A stretch of DNA of 64,000 nucleotides from Cunninghamia lanceolata (GCA_027924645.1 BSBN01000040.1:1178001-1242000), one strand, 5' to 3'; positions 1 to 11,500 are shown, counted from the first letter of the stretch. Notes: a model not told the origin generated them from the letters alone. A program made the numbers and translations.

Positions 1-630
1 CCTTCTTGCAACCCTATAAGTTTTCAAAAACTCATGCTATCTGCATTTTCTTTTATGGCTTCTTTTCTTGAGAATGAAAGACAAGGGTGGTATAGGCATT
101 AATAAGTGATCGATGAAGGTTGTCATCTCACACTCACGAGCCATCACCTCACTCAGGATTCAAATTATTCAATTCAAAACTTTACTGACATTCAGGCATA
201 AAACATATGGATGGATAGACACGTGGTCATTATATTTACACTCCCTCCCCAACCTATATTTAGGCATGTGTCAACACATGCGGATTTGAGGTATGACAGG
301 ACAAGGAAGAGAATAACGACATGCTACAAGAAATATTGATATTAATGTGCAATAATTAAATAAACAAACCACAAGGTAATTAACAGAGAATTATTGAGGT
401 GTGCGTACCTTCATTTGTGGAAGATCTATTGCTATAATCATGGAGGAAGTGACAGGTAATGCTAAAGAATTTGTTGAGCAATGAATGCAAGTGAAGTGGA
501 CTAAAGCAAGGTGGGATGAAATGTAATCAATACACGTTATGGAAGAGAGAAGAATGGATATGGGTGGGTGGATGGGCAAAGAAGTGAAAGAATGGACTCC
601 CACGAATATGGAAATCTTTATTATGATTAT
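1..630. other. 3' non-coding part of E1 or flank
   Basis: This stretch lies downstream of the E1 integrase and holds no ORF I can assign. It does not visibly match the E1 5' LTR starting at 6364, so it is either a 3' untranslated or degenerate env-like region or older flanking DNA. Short ORFs on both strands here look fortuitous. Confidence 0.4.
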
Positions 631-639
631 TACTGTACC

Positions 640-1960
640 TTGGTTAGCCAGAAGGAGGGACACTAGGTCCGCTACCTTTGGCTACAGGAAGTTCTGGAGG
701 TGCATGTTGATTGAACTAGTGCAGGAAGTCTTCTTTCAAGGCTGGCTTATGATATAACTTGAGTCTATGACCATTGACTAAGAGCTTGAATTTGACAGGG
801 TCAATAGTAGTAAGTTGAACAACACCATTGGAAAACACTTCAGCAACTTCATATGGGCCTAGCCATCTTATCTGTAATTTTCCTACATTTTCTTGATACC
901 TTGAATCATAAAGAAAAGCCCAATCACCAGGCTAGAACTTCTTATCTTTAATGTATTTGTCATGCCACCTGATTCTCTAATTTTGTACCACTTCTGTATG
1001 ATGTAGAGTTACTTTTCTCATCTCATCCAAAGCATTAAGCTGCATGATTCTTTCTTTTTGTGCTTGAGATAAATCCATCCCCAAGTCAAGTGCAATTCTA
1101 AGAGTTCTATGTTCAAATTCAATAGGCATCATGGATGTTTTGCCATATAGCAACTCAAAAGGAGTAAAACTAGTAGTTGTTTTCCAGGTTGTCCTATAGG
1201 CCCAGATAGCTTTTGGCAACCTACTTGCCCAATCCTTCCTATGAACTACCACAGTTTTGGTCAAAATAGCTTCTAGTTCTCTGTTAGTCACCTCAACTTG
1301 GCCATTAGCTTGGGGGTGATAAGGAGTAGACTTCTTGTGCCTTATTTTGTATTCCTGTACTAATGCTGCAATTAGAGTTGAGGTAAACTAAGCTCCTTGA
1401 TCATTTACCAATTCTCAGGGGACTCCATACCTTGTAAAGATTTCTTCATAATGAAATTCTACAACTTTACTATCTCTTGCATGTTTCATGGCTTTAACTT
1501 CTACCCACTTAGTTACATAGTCAGTGCATACTAAGATATAAGATTTACCATTAGATGGAGGATCAATAGGTCCTACAAAATCTAACCCCCATTTATCAAA
1601 TGGAGTAATCACAAGCTGAGGATAAAGGGGCATCTCATCAGACTTTGTTGGCCGACCCATCTTTTGACAACTATCACACTTCTTGGTATATCTTGTTGCA
1701 TCCTTCTATAGTGTAGGCCAATAATAACCTGCATTCAAAATCTTCATTGCAGTTCACTTTGCTGCAAAATGTCCTCCACAAGGTTCATTGTGACAGGCAT
1801 GCAAAATGTCATGTGTTTCATCTTCTCTCACACATCTTCTCATGACATTGTCTGGTCTAGTGTAGAACAAACATCCAGTAATCCATGAAAAAGGAAATGA
1901 TTTTTCAATGAGTACCCTTCTTTCCGTAGGAGAGAAGTAAGGAGGGACTCTTCCTGTGAC
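640..1960 (-). pseudogene. E1 integrase (H2C2, catalytic core, C-terminal domain), stops
   Basis: The minus strand encodes the H2C2 zinc-binding start (CHNEPCGGHFAAK near 1754-1800 and a later C-x2-C), then the core with WGLDFVGPIDPPSNGKSY (1560-1605) and STPYHPQANGQVEVTNRELE (1260-1345). The C-terminal module reads GDWAFLYDSR ... LGPYEVAEVF (800-930). The family inserts element cDNA into chromosomes. Stops interrupt it at 1754, about 1708, 1415, about 1386, 977 and further on, mostly TAG where relatives have Gln. No chromodomain follows, which argues for an Athila/Tat element. It cannot make a full protein. Confidence 0.85.
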
Positions 1961-2563
1961 TAGGTAATTGGTTGTGTCAGCATACCAAGGTGTTTGCACA
2001 GAGAGTGAAAACAAATGTTCATCAGGAAAAGAGTCATCAATGAGCTGGTTATCTTCTGATGTAGTCATTCTTGAAAGAAAATCTACAACCACATTGGCTT
2101 TTCCTGGTTTATCCACAATAGCGATGTCAAACTCCTGCATTAACAACACCCATCTTGCTAACCGGCCTAATATAAGAGGTTTGTTCATGAGATATCTAAT
2201 AGCTGCATGATCTGTGTGCACAAAGATTTGATAACCGGTTATGTAGTGCCTAAACATATTAAGTGCATAGATGACTGCTACCATTTCCTTTTCTGTGACT
2301 ATATAGTTGAATTCAACACCCTATAAGTTTTTACTTACAAAATAAATAGCATGCTCAATGACTCCTTCCTTTTGGCCTAAAACTGCTCCTATGGCATAAT
2401 CTAATGCATCAGTATGAATGTGAAAAGGAAGTTCCCAATTGGGGCCTTTAAGTACAAGAGCATGGGTTAAGGCTACCTTTAGGTCAGAAAATGCTTTGTC
2501 ACAGTCTTCATTCCACTTAAATTTAGCATCTTTTGTCAGAAGGGTATATAATGGGGATGCCAT
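1961..2563 (-). pseudogene. E1 RNase H domain
   Basis: The minus frame shows HTDALDYAIGAVLGQ (2370-2415) and, after a TAG at 2321, VHTDHAAIRYL (2180-2215) and VDFLSRM (2060-2085). This is the usual Ty3/gypsy RNase H that follows RT and removes the RNA template during reverse transcription. A tether region of about 70 residues leads to integrase. I see only one RNase H here, without the second archaeal-type copy present in E6 and E7, which supports an Athila-type rather than Tat assignment. Confidence 0.8.
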
Positions 2564-2593
2564 TTTGCTGAAATCTTTGATGAAGCATCTATA

Positions 2594-3690
2594 TTATCCT
2601 GCATGTCCCAAGAAACTTCTGACATCCTTTTGCTTTGCAGGAACGGGCAGATTAATGATGACTTCAATCTTAGCTGGGTCTACCTGTATTCCTTTTTGAG
2701 AAATATAGTGACCAAGTACTACACCTTCTTGCATCATCATGAAGCACTTTGCACTATTTAATGATAGGCTGTGATCTTCACATCTTTCCAAAACTTTGCC
2801 TAAGTTTGCTAATGCCTCTTCAAAAGTAGCACCATAAGTAGTGAAATCATCCATATAGATTTCCATACAATCATGTGAGATATCAGAGAATATGCTAATG
2901 ACTGCTCTTTGGAAAGTTGCAGGTGCATTGCATAAGCCAAATGGATACACTGAGTAGGCATATGTTCCCCAAGGACAGGTAAATTTTGTCTTCTCTTGAT
3001 CTTCAAGTGAAATCTGAATCTAATTGTAACCACTGAATCCATCCAAAAAGGAAAAGTATTGCTTTCCTGCAAGTGATTCCAAAACCTGGTCTATGAAAGG
3101 AAGGGGAAAATGATCCTTTTTTGTAGCAGAATTTAATTCTCTATAATCAATACATACTCTTCATTTTCCTCCCTTCTTGGGCATGAGAACCAGAGGGGAC
3201 ACCCATTGGATATCTGAGATTGGGTAAATAAAGCCTGCATCTAATAGCTTCTGTAATTGTTCTTTGACAATTTCTCTTAGTGCAGGGTTGATTCTCCTTT
3301 GTGGTAGTCTTACTGGTGTACAATCTTCCTTTATGTAATTTCTATGAGTGCATAATGTAGGATCCAATCCCTTCATGTCATGATAATCCCATGCAAAAGA
3401 ACTTTTATGTTTCTTTAACAAATTTGCCAAGGACAACTGTTGTGCTTGAGTCAAGTTATTATTAATATTGAGATATCTGTCTTCTGAAATATCCACTTGA
3501 GTTGTGAAATCAACCATAGTTGTCTCATTAATGCTAGGTACCTTAATTTCTTGTGGAAGCAATGTATGTAACATACCTGATGCTGTAGGAAAAATTGGAA
3601 CAAGCATCCTTTCTGAATCAGTAGAATGAGAGGATGATGCTTCCTCAAGTTCATAAAGATTTTGTATTATATTGGACAACACCTCCTCCT
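2594..3690 (-). pseudogene. E1 reverse transcriptase
   Basis: RT motifs run in order on the minus strand: IQWVSPLVLMPKKGGK (3161-3215), a TGA at 3161 where Trp is expected, RVCIDYRELN (about 3130-3160), FSFLDGFSGYN (3025-3060), a TAG, FTCPWGTYAYSVYPFGLCNAPATFQRA (2910-2985) and the catalytic box YMDDF (2845-2862). The thumb ends in QKDVRSFLGHAG. This enzyme copies element RNA into DNA. The catalytic aspartates are still readable; three in-frame stops disable it. Confidence 0.88.
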
Positions 3691-4393
3691 CTCCTTGAAG
3701 CTACAGGAACGGAGTTTTGCCAATCATCATAAGCTACTCCACAGAATTAACTTCCTCTGCCTCTTCACCAACATGAGGCCAAACAGGATTCTCCATATCA
3801 TGAGATGGCTATGCAGGTGGGTAAAGAACAAGTGTTTTAGTGCTTCTCCCATCAGAGATGGTCATGTCTCCTAATCGACACCCAATATAAGCATCTGTTG
3901 TGGCTAACCATGGCCTTCCCAAAATGATGGGGTACCCCCCCAATGTAGCTTTAGGAGAAAGTATCATGAAATCAGCTGGATATTTCCATGAGTCTAAGGA
4001 TACTACAAGATCCTCAACTATCCCATAAGGTTTAACAATAGAGCTATCAGCAAGCTACAGGACAGTAGGGGTTGGTCGCATAGTTGCAACATTCAGTTGC
4101 TGTAGGATATCCTTTGTCATTACATTTATGGCTGCTCCAAGATCAATCAGAGCATTTCTAATTCAGATTCCAATTATGACAACTCCTACTATAGGACTTC
4201 TTAGATCATTATATTTAGGAACAGTCACTTTTCCAAGCATGATGTCAGCCAACTATCCCACCACATGGACCATAGTGGGGTCTTTCCTTTTTATGCCTAG
4301 CTTCTTAAGGCATGCTTCTTTGATTGCTTTGTCATATATAAGAACATCTTTTATAGCTTGAAATAGAGGTATCTTGACACATACATGTTTCAA
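3691..4393 (-). pseudogene. E1 protease region
   Basis: The minus frame carries ALIDLGAAINVM (4110-4150), a retropepsin active-site loop of the D-[ST]-G-A type with Leu in place of Ser/Thr. Downstream comes LGGYPIILGRPWLATTDAYI (3885-3945), the flap and helix region typical of Athila/Tat proteases. The protease would cleave the Gag-Pol polyprotein. Six or so stops lie in this stretch, mostly TAG at positions expected to be Gln (for example before LADSS and before PSHDM). Confidence 0.75.
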
Positions 4394-6196
4394 CTATTCT
4401 AGAATATCAAAGGTAGATTCTTCTTCTACTACCTTTTGTTTCACAGTTTCTAATCTTTGTGGAAATGGTGGTTCTTGGGGAGTCTGTTTGACTGTCATTG
4501 GTTCAGAATTTTCAGGCACATCAGATTGAATGGGGGTTTTGTTAGGCTCCACTTCCTCCTCAAAAATTTTAGTAATGACAGGTCTTGAAGGAGCTATCAA
4601 GGTAGTTCCTGAATGGAGATGTATATCACTGACATTCACAGCATATGTAGGGTATTGATTTGGATTAGCAGAATATACTGGCTGCTGCTGTGGTCTACTA
4701 TTTGGGTTAGGTGAGGGTTGAGCTAGTATTTGAGTAGGTTTAGGTGTATTTGAACTGGAGATAGCAGGTGGAGGCATTATGGCAGGCTGTTGGGGCTGAG
4801 GAGGTCTTTGCATGTTGGTCTGATTTGGCCATTGTTGTCCTCCTCTCCATTGAGATGTTTGCTGCCAATTTCCTGGAGGTGACTGCCAATTCCCTCGGGG
4901 CTGCTACCACTGGCATGCAAGGTTTTGGTAATTTTGCCAAGCATTTTGAGGGTTGTTCCAAGGCTTAGGTGGATATCCTCCATAACTAGATGGAAATGGC
5001 TGTTGCCATTGATTACCAGATGCATAAGTATTAAAATGTGGACCAACATATGATAGTGGATCTGGTGACATACCTTGTCTTGGAGCCCATGGCCTTCTTT
5101 GTGCAACATAGAAGACTTGATCCTCTTCAACTTGTATTGGCTTGAACTCATGTGGAATCTTCTTGCTATCAATGTTAGCTACCAGCTTGCATCTGCAGTC
5201 CCTCTTCTTTTGTCTGCAATGAGGACAATATTCTACCAACATTGCCTCAGCCTCTTCATGCTTCTTCTTTGCTTGGAGTGTATCCAACTGAGTGGCCATA
5301 CTGTTTATAATATCTTGTTTAAAATCAGATAGCAAGTGGCTTATCTCCATCATTGAAATTCCTTTGGTAGAGGTTTTTCCCACAAGGGAATGGTAACCTC
5401 TTCCTTTCTTCATGGCTGCTCTGGAATAATTCTGGCACAACTTCTTAATATCATCCCAAGACACTTGGGTAATATCTCCTCCTCCCATTAAATCCAAAGC
5501 ATCCATACAATGCTCACTTATTCCCCTAAGGAAGAATAGTTTCTGAGAGTCCTCAGTGAGTGCATGATGAGGAGACTTTTGTAAACAAAACAGGAACCTT
5601 GAGATGTAATCCTCCAAACTTTCATCTTCTTTCTGCTGCATTCTGAAAACATCATTGCCTCTCATATCCCCACTCCTATAGTAGTCTTTATATTTCTCAA
5701 GAAATTTATCTTTCATTTCTTCCCAGGTATTGACAACATCACTACCTAGACTCATAAACCACCTTAATGCAACCTCCTTCATGGTAGTAGGAAACAACTT
5801 AAGTCTATGAGCATTAGTAGTATAGTCATAGCTTCTGTAGAGGATATCAAATTCAAACAAAAAGGTGTCTGGGTCCTCTGTTGCAAGTCCATAAAACTTG
5901 GGGAGAGCTGAAGCAAGTATATTCTTGAGATTATCCACTTCATTTTGTAAAGAAATCGAGAATGGAAATGGTGATTGATTAGGTACATTTTGGGCAGCCA
6001 TGATTGCTTGACCTACTATCAAGGTAAATGGATTTTCAACTAGATTTGGGGTATTTTGTTCTTCAGAAGATATTTCAGAGCTATTCAAATCAGGGAATGC
6101 ATCAAGAAAATGATTCACTTCTGGTTCTTCTGCTGGGTGAGTTAAATCATTAGGAAGGAATCTTCCTAAAGCATCTCTTCTCCTACCTCTATGCAT
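4394..6196 (-). pseudogene. E1 Gag
   Basis: A 430-residue open stretch (6196-4904) begins MHRGRRRDALGRF and contains the retrotransposon Gag capsid block: FLFEFDILYRSYDY, LKLFPTTMKEVALRWFMSL and a QQKEDESLEDYISRF helix. A later Cys/His cluster (YCPHCRQKKRDCRC, about residues 332-345) stands in for a zinc knuckle. After a TAG at 4904 the frame continues for another 170 codons through a Gln/Pro-rich linker to 4394. Gag forms the virus-like particle that packages element RNA. The start was chosen as the first Met after the leader. Confidence 0.85.
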
Positions 6197-6341
6197 GCAA
6201 AATACTCAGTATCAGCTGCTTCTCACACAAAAAATATTGATGGGTTGTAAATGGTTTCTTCCTAACTAACACACATTTTAAGGAAAAACTGCAAGGAATA
6301 ATACTAAAAATGACTCCAAAGATTTTCTTAGTTTGACACCA

Positions 6342-6359
6342 TCCCCGAAAACGGCACCA
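6342..6359 (-). other. E1 primer binding site (Asp-tRNA-like)
   Basis: On the minus strand the sequence TGGTGCCGTTTTCGGGGA starts four bases after the LTR terminus. It matches 15 of 18 bases of the complement of the plant tRNA-Asp 3' end, the primer used by Athila-type elements. The three mismatches are all changes to T. Confidence 0.7.
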
Positions 6360-6363
6360 AAAA

Positions 6364-7150
6364 TGTTGGTCTCTTACAATGACTTAACAACTAAGCTCTT
6401 CAAATTGTAACTCAGAGATTGGACATCTGAACTGAGTAGCTGTCTTAATCACTGTGGAGATGCATTTCACTTGTCAACCTAGGGACGTGAACTTGAAATG
6501 GGTCAGTATAGTACGTGCACTAAGAACTTCAAAGTAGCCATGTTCATTCTATAGCTAGAAAAGACACAATGCTAAAGATAAACTGCTAAAAAGGAAGTAA
6601 CAAGAATACTGAATATTAACCAACAGCTATTCTGGAATCAAGTACATAACACAAAGTAACAATCTGGGCAAACAAACAAGAAACTACTCTATCTTCTTTG
6701 GCTGCAAGAATACAGAATAGAATTCTAGTGGCTGCAGGAACATTCAATGCCATATTTACTAAACACTTAACAGAAAATGCAACTAAACTAAAGGGCAGAA
6801 TTCTCACCAAGTGGGCCCCCTTGGATGAGTATTCCCTAAAACAAATGTAAAATCAGAAATGTGAACTCACAACTTTATTTTATTCATTCAAAAGGACAAG
6901 TACAACTGAACATGATAACTATATTACTGAAAACTGGATAGTGCAAGTACAATCTTCGAATCATCAATAACATAACCCCTCAAAAGGAGTATCATAGTCT
7001 TATTTATAGAAGAAAGACTACTAACTAACTAGCAGGATGGTCAACTCCAACAAAATAGGAGGACGCCACATTATGGAAAACATAGAAAGTGGAAGGAAGT
7101 TACTCATGCAAGGGAATTTGGTCAAGCGAGTTGCTTCAACGCAGATTTAG
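6364..7150 (-). repeat. E1 5' LTR (right-hand LTR), outer end uncertain
   Basis: The inner end is set by a terminal ACCAACA on the minus strand (6364-6370, TGTTGGT on plus), four bases from the primer site. The outer end near 7050-7150 is a guess: no partner LTR is in the window to align with. A TATA box at 7001-7010 lies in a plausible U3 position. A + strand ORF here has no family signature. Confidence 0.55.
7001..7010 (-). promoter_or_regulatory. TATA box of E1 LTR
   Basis: TCTATAAATA on the minus strand inside the 5' LTR, about 640 bp upstream of the primer site. It is the best TATA-like match there and would start the genomic RNA near 6970. Confidence 0.5.
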
Positions 7151-7501
7151 CATAACTATAATATGCTTTGACTATTCTTTCTTATTCTTTATTTAGGTGC
7201 TTGTTCTTGTATTAATATTTAGAATTTTTCTTCTTGTTAGGATTAGTTTGTGGGTTTGTATGGCCCCCCTTTTCCCTCTCCTTGCTTTCACTTGCTTTAT
7301 CTTTTGTTTGTTTTACTTTAGCTTGCATATGGCTTGTGTGTTTTGATTGTTACCCCTTTACCCCCTCTTTGATCATTTTTTCCCTTTAACCTAACTTTGT
7401 TTTTCCCTCCTCACCTCCTACCCTTTGTTTTTAGTGCCTTCTTCCTCTCTCACTCCTTTATAAAGTTCAAGTCTGCTGTCCAATTCTTAACTATCCTCTT
7501 C

Positions 7502-7533
7502 CTGATGATGGATCATTGAGCATGATCCGAAAC
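7502..7533 (+). ncRNA. Hammerhead-ribozyme-like core
   Basis: CTGATGA (7502-7508) is followed by one base, a perfect 7-bp stem (GGATCAT at 7510-7516 with ATGATCC at 7522-7528, loop TGAGC) and then GAAAC (7529-7533). This is the invariant order of a hammerhead catalytic core: CUGAUGA, stem II, GAAA. A TATA-like TTTATAAAG lies about 40 bp upstream. I could not fold convincing stems I and III or name the cleavage triplet, so activity is unproven. Such motifs are known in plant retrozymes and in Penelope-like elements. Confidence 0.55.
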
Positions 7534-8173
7534 GTTGATGCAAAAACATACACAGTTGTTACCAGAAGCACTTACACATAACTATAACTCCTAAATTTGC
7601 TCAATAGATATTTAAGATCAGTTACAAAATGGTTACTTTCCCTCCATTTGATATTTGAACGGCCACCACCTTTGACTTTTATGGTAAATGACCTTCTAGC
7701 AGAATCTTCCTTACTTTATGGATGCCAATTATATCTGCAAAATAATGTTAGTGCACACAAATAATTGCTCATTCAAAACCACCTTGGAGTAATATTCATT
7801 AACCATATACAACATTAACATAGATAGTTCAAATAGCATGTCTTTGCCACCAAAGGATATAAGAAATGACCTATGCTCAACAAGTTATAGTTTTGGGGGT
7901 AATGACATAGAAAGACCAAGAGTAAAGCATCAAAGTCCAAGATAGTTACAACAAATAGACATTAAAGTTTATCAAAATATGAGTCATAAACTAGACTCAT
8001 CAGTAGGCATGATATTCTATGCACTTCGCTTAGAGTGAGACACTATCTCTCCTATATTGTTACCTTAGGGTTTAGTTCAACTTATGTTGCTTATGCACAC
8101 TCTTGTGTTGAAATGTGTTATGTTTGTGTGCGTGTGTTGCATTAGTATGCATCCTACCTTTCACATATCAAGT
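7534..8173. other. AT-rich non-coding DNA
   Basis: I see no ORF, repeat array or element terminus that I can support in this stretch. It separates E1 and the hammerhead-like core from the copia fragment E2. Confidence 0.5.
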
Positions 8174-8950
8174 TGACAATATTTTAAGGAATCTAAGGTA
8201 GCATAACAACTTACTACACTAATCTTGAGAGGAGGGTTATGAAAAAAAAATAGATCTTTACAATAGTTACAAAAATTATATAAAAATAAACATAAATAGT
8301 AATCATACCACAACATAGTGATTTACGTGGGGAAAACCCTTTTTGAGAAAAAACCCACACTCCAAAAGTAGCTCAATATATGATTTAAATCAACATGATT
8401 ACAATATACTTGTAGAGAAATCATTCACAGAAGTATCACCAACAAAGATTTGGAGGCAATTTAACAACATCTATAAGACTCTTATACTCAACCTCCATTT
8501 CAAGCACCTAATATATAGGAGATACAATACATGAAACCATTGAACAATAATTACAAAACCATGAGCTAAGACCACCCAAAAGTGGCACCCAAATCCTTAG
8601 GGTTCATTATCTCCAACCAAAAATGCCTTATGATGTGTCATAACATGCATCAACATGTGTAACTCCCCCTTACAACTCTTTTATGTTTCTAACACATTTT
8701 AACATTTTCCAATACGAGAGGCCCAACTTCTAGAGGCCACAACTTTTAATCCGGGACATCGACTGGGCCCATTTTTTGCAGATCTCAAAGATATATATGT
8801 ACCATGCACTATCATAGGTGGTGCCAAACAACCTAGAATTTTTTATTTTGGCCAAAACTAAATCTATAGCCATGAAATTGAGTTAATTCAATTTTATAAC
8901 TAAAAAATTGTGCTCTTTGTAATTGAAAGGTTGAGACACCTTTTCTAACA
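8174..8950 (-). repeat. E2 copia 3' LTR, minus orientation
   Basis: The interval is, in reverse complement, similar to the E3 5' LTR at 9143-10125: shared blocks include the end segment around 8190-8235 (against 10080-10120) and the region 8380-8620 (against 9680-9900). Its 5' terminus is TGTTAGAAAAGG, directly preceded by a polypurine tract. The two LTRs are the same family but clearly diverged, so they are not a pair from one insertion. The left edge is approximate. Confidence 0.75.
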
Positions 8951-9142
8951 TTCTCCCACTTTTAGAACACCTTGCAAGAGAAAATGGAGTATCAACACCA
9001 TGATCTCCTAACACCATCTTAACTTCTCTTGCTCACAAGCTTAGTCAATGAATCTACAACATTCATCAAAGTCTCTACATTAACCAAGTTCACCATACCA
9101 TCCTCGACCATATCTCTAACAAAGTGATATTATACATCAATG
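8951..9142 (-). pseudogene. E2 copia RNase H tail and polypurine tract
   Basis: On the minus strand, just inside the LTR, AAAAGTGGGAGAA (8951-8963) is a typical copia polypurine tract, where plus-strand DNA synthesis is primed. Upstream of it the frame reads HIDV-stop-YHFVRDMVEDG and later DSLTKLVSK, the conserved C-terminal end of copia RNase H. Only about 190 bp remain. The fragment ends exactly where the oppositely oriented LTR of E3 starts, so E3 either inserted here or joined by rearrangement. Confidence 0.8.
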
Positions 9143-10125
9143 TGCTATTAAGAAAGGTGTCTCAACCTTGCATTTATAAAAGGTTATTGTTCTTCCCAAA
9201 TTTGGTCTTTTCGAATACCCTTTATCTTGAAGAATGGTTTAGAACTTTCGAAGATTATAAAAGGGGCTAAAATGATAGGGATTACTATTTTTAGTAAGTA
9301 TACATTTGAGCATGGATGGACCTAAATTTTTCCCAAAAGCTATAGAACTACAAAATAAAGATCTTGGGTTAGTTTCAACCCAAGATCATACTTGCATTGC
9401 AAGATATTAAAGTTTCTATTTTTGAAACTCCCAAAAAAGTTTTAAACTTAGGTTTGAGGCACTTAGAGGTCCCCAAATAACCCATTATCATAACTAATGA
9501 AGTGTGTTATATCTTGATAAATTGCTTCATGATCTTTCCAACACATCAAACAATTTGTCAATTGAACACCTGGATCAAAAGTTATGGCCTTTGAAAGTTG
9601 GGCCTCGCATTTTGGAAAATGTGAAAACATGTTGGACACTTAAAAGAGATGTAAATGGTAGAGTTACACATGTTGGTGTGTGATTTGGCACATCACAATG
9701 CATATTTGATTACAGATAATTTGGGTGTCACTTTTGGATGGTTTTGGCTCATGGTTTTGTAATTATTGTTGATGGTTTATTGTATTGTATCTCCTATATA
9801 TCAGGAGCTTGAGATGGAGGTTGGGTATGAGTCTTATAGATGTTGAGTTGCCTCTGGATGTCTGGTTGGTTATACTCTTGTGAAAAATTATTCTACAAGT
9901 ATATTTTAATCTTTTTGATTTTTGAATAATATATTAGGTGGCTTTTGGAGTGTGGGGCTTTTCTCTTGAAATGGCTTCCCCACGAAATTATTGTGTTATG
10001 GTATGATTGCTATTTATATTTAGTTCTATCTAATTTTTGTAAATGTTGTAAAGATGAAAATTTTTGCATATCCTTCCTCTCAAGATTAGTGTAGGAAGTT
10101 GTTCCGCTACCTTAGCTTTCTTACA
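9143..10125 (+). repeat. E3 5' LTR
   Basis: It starts near TGCTATTAAGAAAGGTG and ends TTACA just before the primer site. Its 3' half matches the inverted E2 LTR, including the segment CTCTCAAGATTAGTGTAGG at 10079-10097. The first 450 bp differ from E2, so the start is defined only by the short shared GGTGTCTCAACC block at 9157-9168. Confidence 0.7.
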
Positions 10126-10127
10126 AG

Positions 10128-10140
10128 TGGTATCAAAGCT
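10128..10140 (+). other. E3 primer binding site (initiator Met tRNA)
   Basis: TGGTATCAAAGCT lies two bases after the LTR end. It differs at one base from the usual TGGTATCAGAGC complement of initiator Met-tRNA used by most plant copia elements. Confidence 0.85.
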
Positions 10141-10250
10141 TGATCACCTTTGGTTTGGTTGTGGGTTGTTGGGTTTTTTTTGAACTAATCCAGTTTTTAG
10201 TGGGAGCTTGTGTAGAAGATACTTTATGATCTTAGTGTAGAAATTTTTAG

Positions 10251-11010
10251 ATGGCAAGCACATTAGGGAGAATAGAGGTAGAGAAGTTTATTGGTAACAA
10301 TTTTGAGATGTGAAAGCTGAAGATAGAGGATCTATTAATTGATCGAGATCTATGGGATGCTATTGATGAGAATGTTTCAAAGCCTATAGATGCTACTTTA
10401 TCTACTCAATATGATGTTATGGACTGTAAAACCAAGGGTTTGATCAGATTTTGCCTATCAAACTCTATTTTAATCAATGTCCATGAGGAGTACTCTGTAA
10501 ATAAACTATGGAAGAAACTTGGTGGGGTATATCAAGCCAAATTTTTAGTAAAAAATATTTTCTTGAGGAAGAAATTGTATTCCTTGAGAATAAAGAGGGT
10601 GGATGAATTTCAGACCACTTGGAATCATTCAATATGTTGGTGGCTCAATTGGTATCGGTTAGTGTAAAAATTGATGAGGAGGAGAGATGTCAGATCCTAC
10701 TTTGTTCTTTTCCTGATTCATGGGATTCTCTTGTTATGGCTATTGGGAGTACTTTTGTTGTCTTGAAAGTTGATGATGTTGTGGATTCTTTGCTTTCTAA
10801 AGAGATGAGGAGTAAGGTATCCATTAGTGCTAAATAATACCTAAATGTTCATGGAAGACCTAAAGAAAATGTAAGAAGAGAAAGGAGAAGAGTGAGAAGC
10901 ATGACAAATCCAAGTCTAAGGGGAGATCCAAATCTCCTAGAAAGTCCAAAGTTATTTTCTGGAACTGTAGTAAACCTGGACACTTCCTTAAGGAGTGTAA
11001 AGAATAAAAG
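10251..11010 (+). pseudogene. E3 Gag
   Basis: The ATG at 10251 opens MASTLGRIEVEKFIGNNFEM, then a TGA where copia Gags have the conserved Trp of the FxxW motif. The capsid region continues with LWDAIDENV and a shifted block VSVKIDEEERCQILLCSFPDSWD (10650-10725). A zinc knuckle near 10960-11000 reads FWNCSKPGHFLKEC, so the first Cys of CCHC is replaced by Phe. The start is supported by its position 110 bp after the primer site. It is not functional. Confidence 0.8.
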
Positions 11011-11039
11011 AAGAAGAAAAGGAAGAAATTTGATTCTAA

Positions 11040-11500
11040 TTCTGAGTCTGAGAAGGAAGATGGTGATGTGTTTATTGCATCTTTGGCCACTCATGCAGGT
11101 AATGATGCATGGTTAATTGACTTAGGTGCATCTTTCCGTATGACCCCTAATAGAAATTGGTTTTCTGAATATGAATAATTTGATGGAGATAAGATGTACT
11201 TGGGTGATGATTCTCAATTAAATATTGTTGGTCGTGGTAAAGTTAAAATTAGATTTCCTGATGGTATAGTAAAAAGGATTAATGGTGTTTTGTATATCCC
11301 TAGATTAGCACAAAATTTATTATCTATGAGCAAACTAATAGTTGCGGGGGTGCATGTAGTCTTTTCTGATACAGGATGCAAGATAGTTAGAGGTGTTATG
11401 GTGATTGCTAGAGGTGTCAGATTGGGACATTGTATAAGATTGATGCATACATTGTTGAGTGCAATATTACTTCTATGAAAATCAAATGTGTGACTACTTC
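11040..11500 (+). pseudogene. E3 copia protease
   Basis: DAWLIDLGASFRMTPN (11106-11153) is the copia protease active-site segment with DLGA in place of DSGA. Downstream come YLGDDSQLNIVGRGKVKIRF and VLYIPRLAQNLLSMSKL (11194-11340), the usual end of protease leading to the pre-integrase region. The substitution at the catalytic motif and a nearby TAA at 11176 indicate loss of function. Confidence 0.8.

Larger units (their letters stand above)
1..7150 (-). mobile_element. E1: Athila-like Ty3/gypsy retrotransposon, decayed
   Basis: Reading on the minus strand the order is 5' LTR (right), primer site, gag, protease, RT, RNase H and integrase, so this is a Ty3/gypsy element. The primer site, the Gag style and an integrase C-terminus without a chromodomain point to the Athila/Tat branch. 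The whole gag-pol, from 6196 down to about 640, stays in one reading frame interrupted only by stop codons, most of them TAG. The matching 3' LTR is not recognisable at 1-640 and probably lies to the left of the window. The right end of the 5' LTR is uncertain. Confidence 0.85.

Noticed and set aside
1..400. Left LTR of E1
   Set aside because: I could not find the TGTTGGTCTC terminus or any block shared with 6364-7150.
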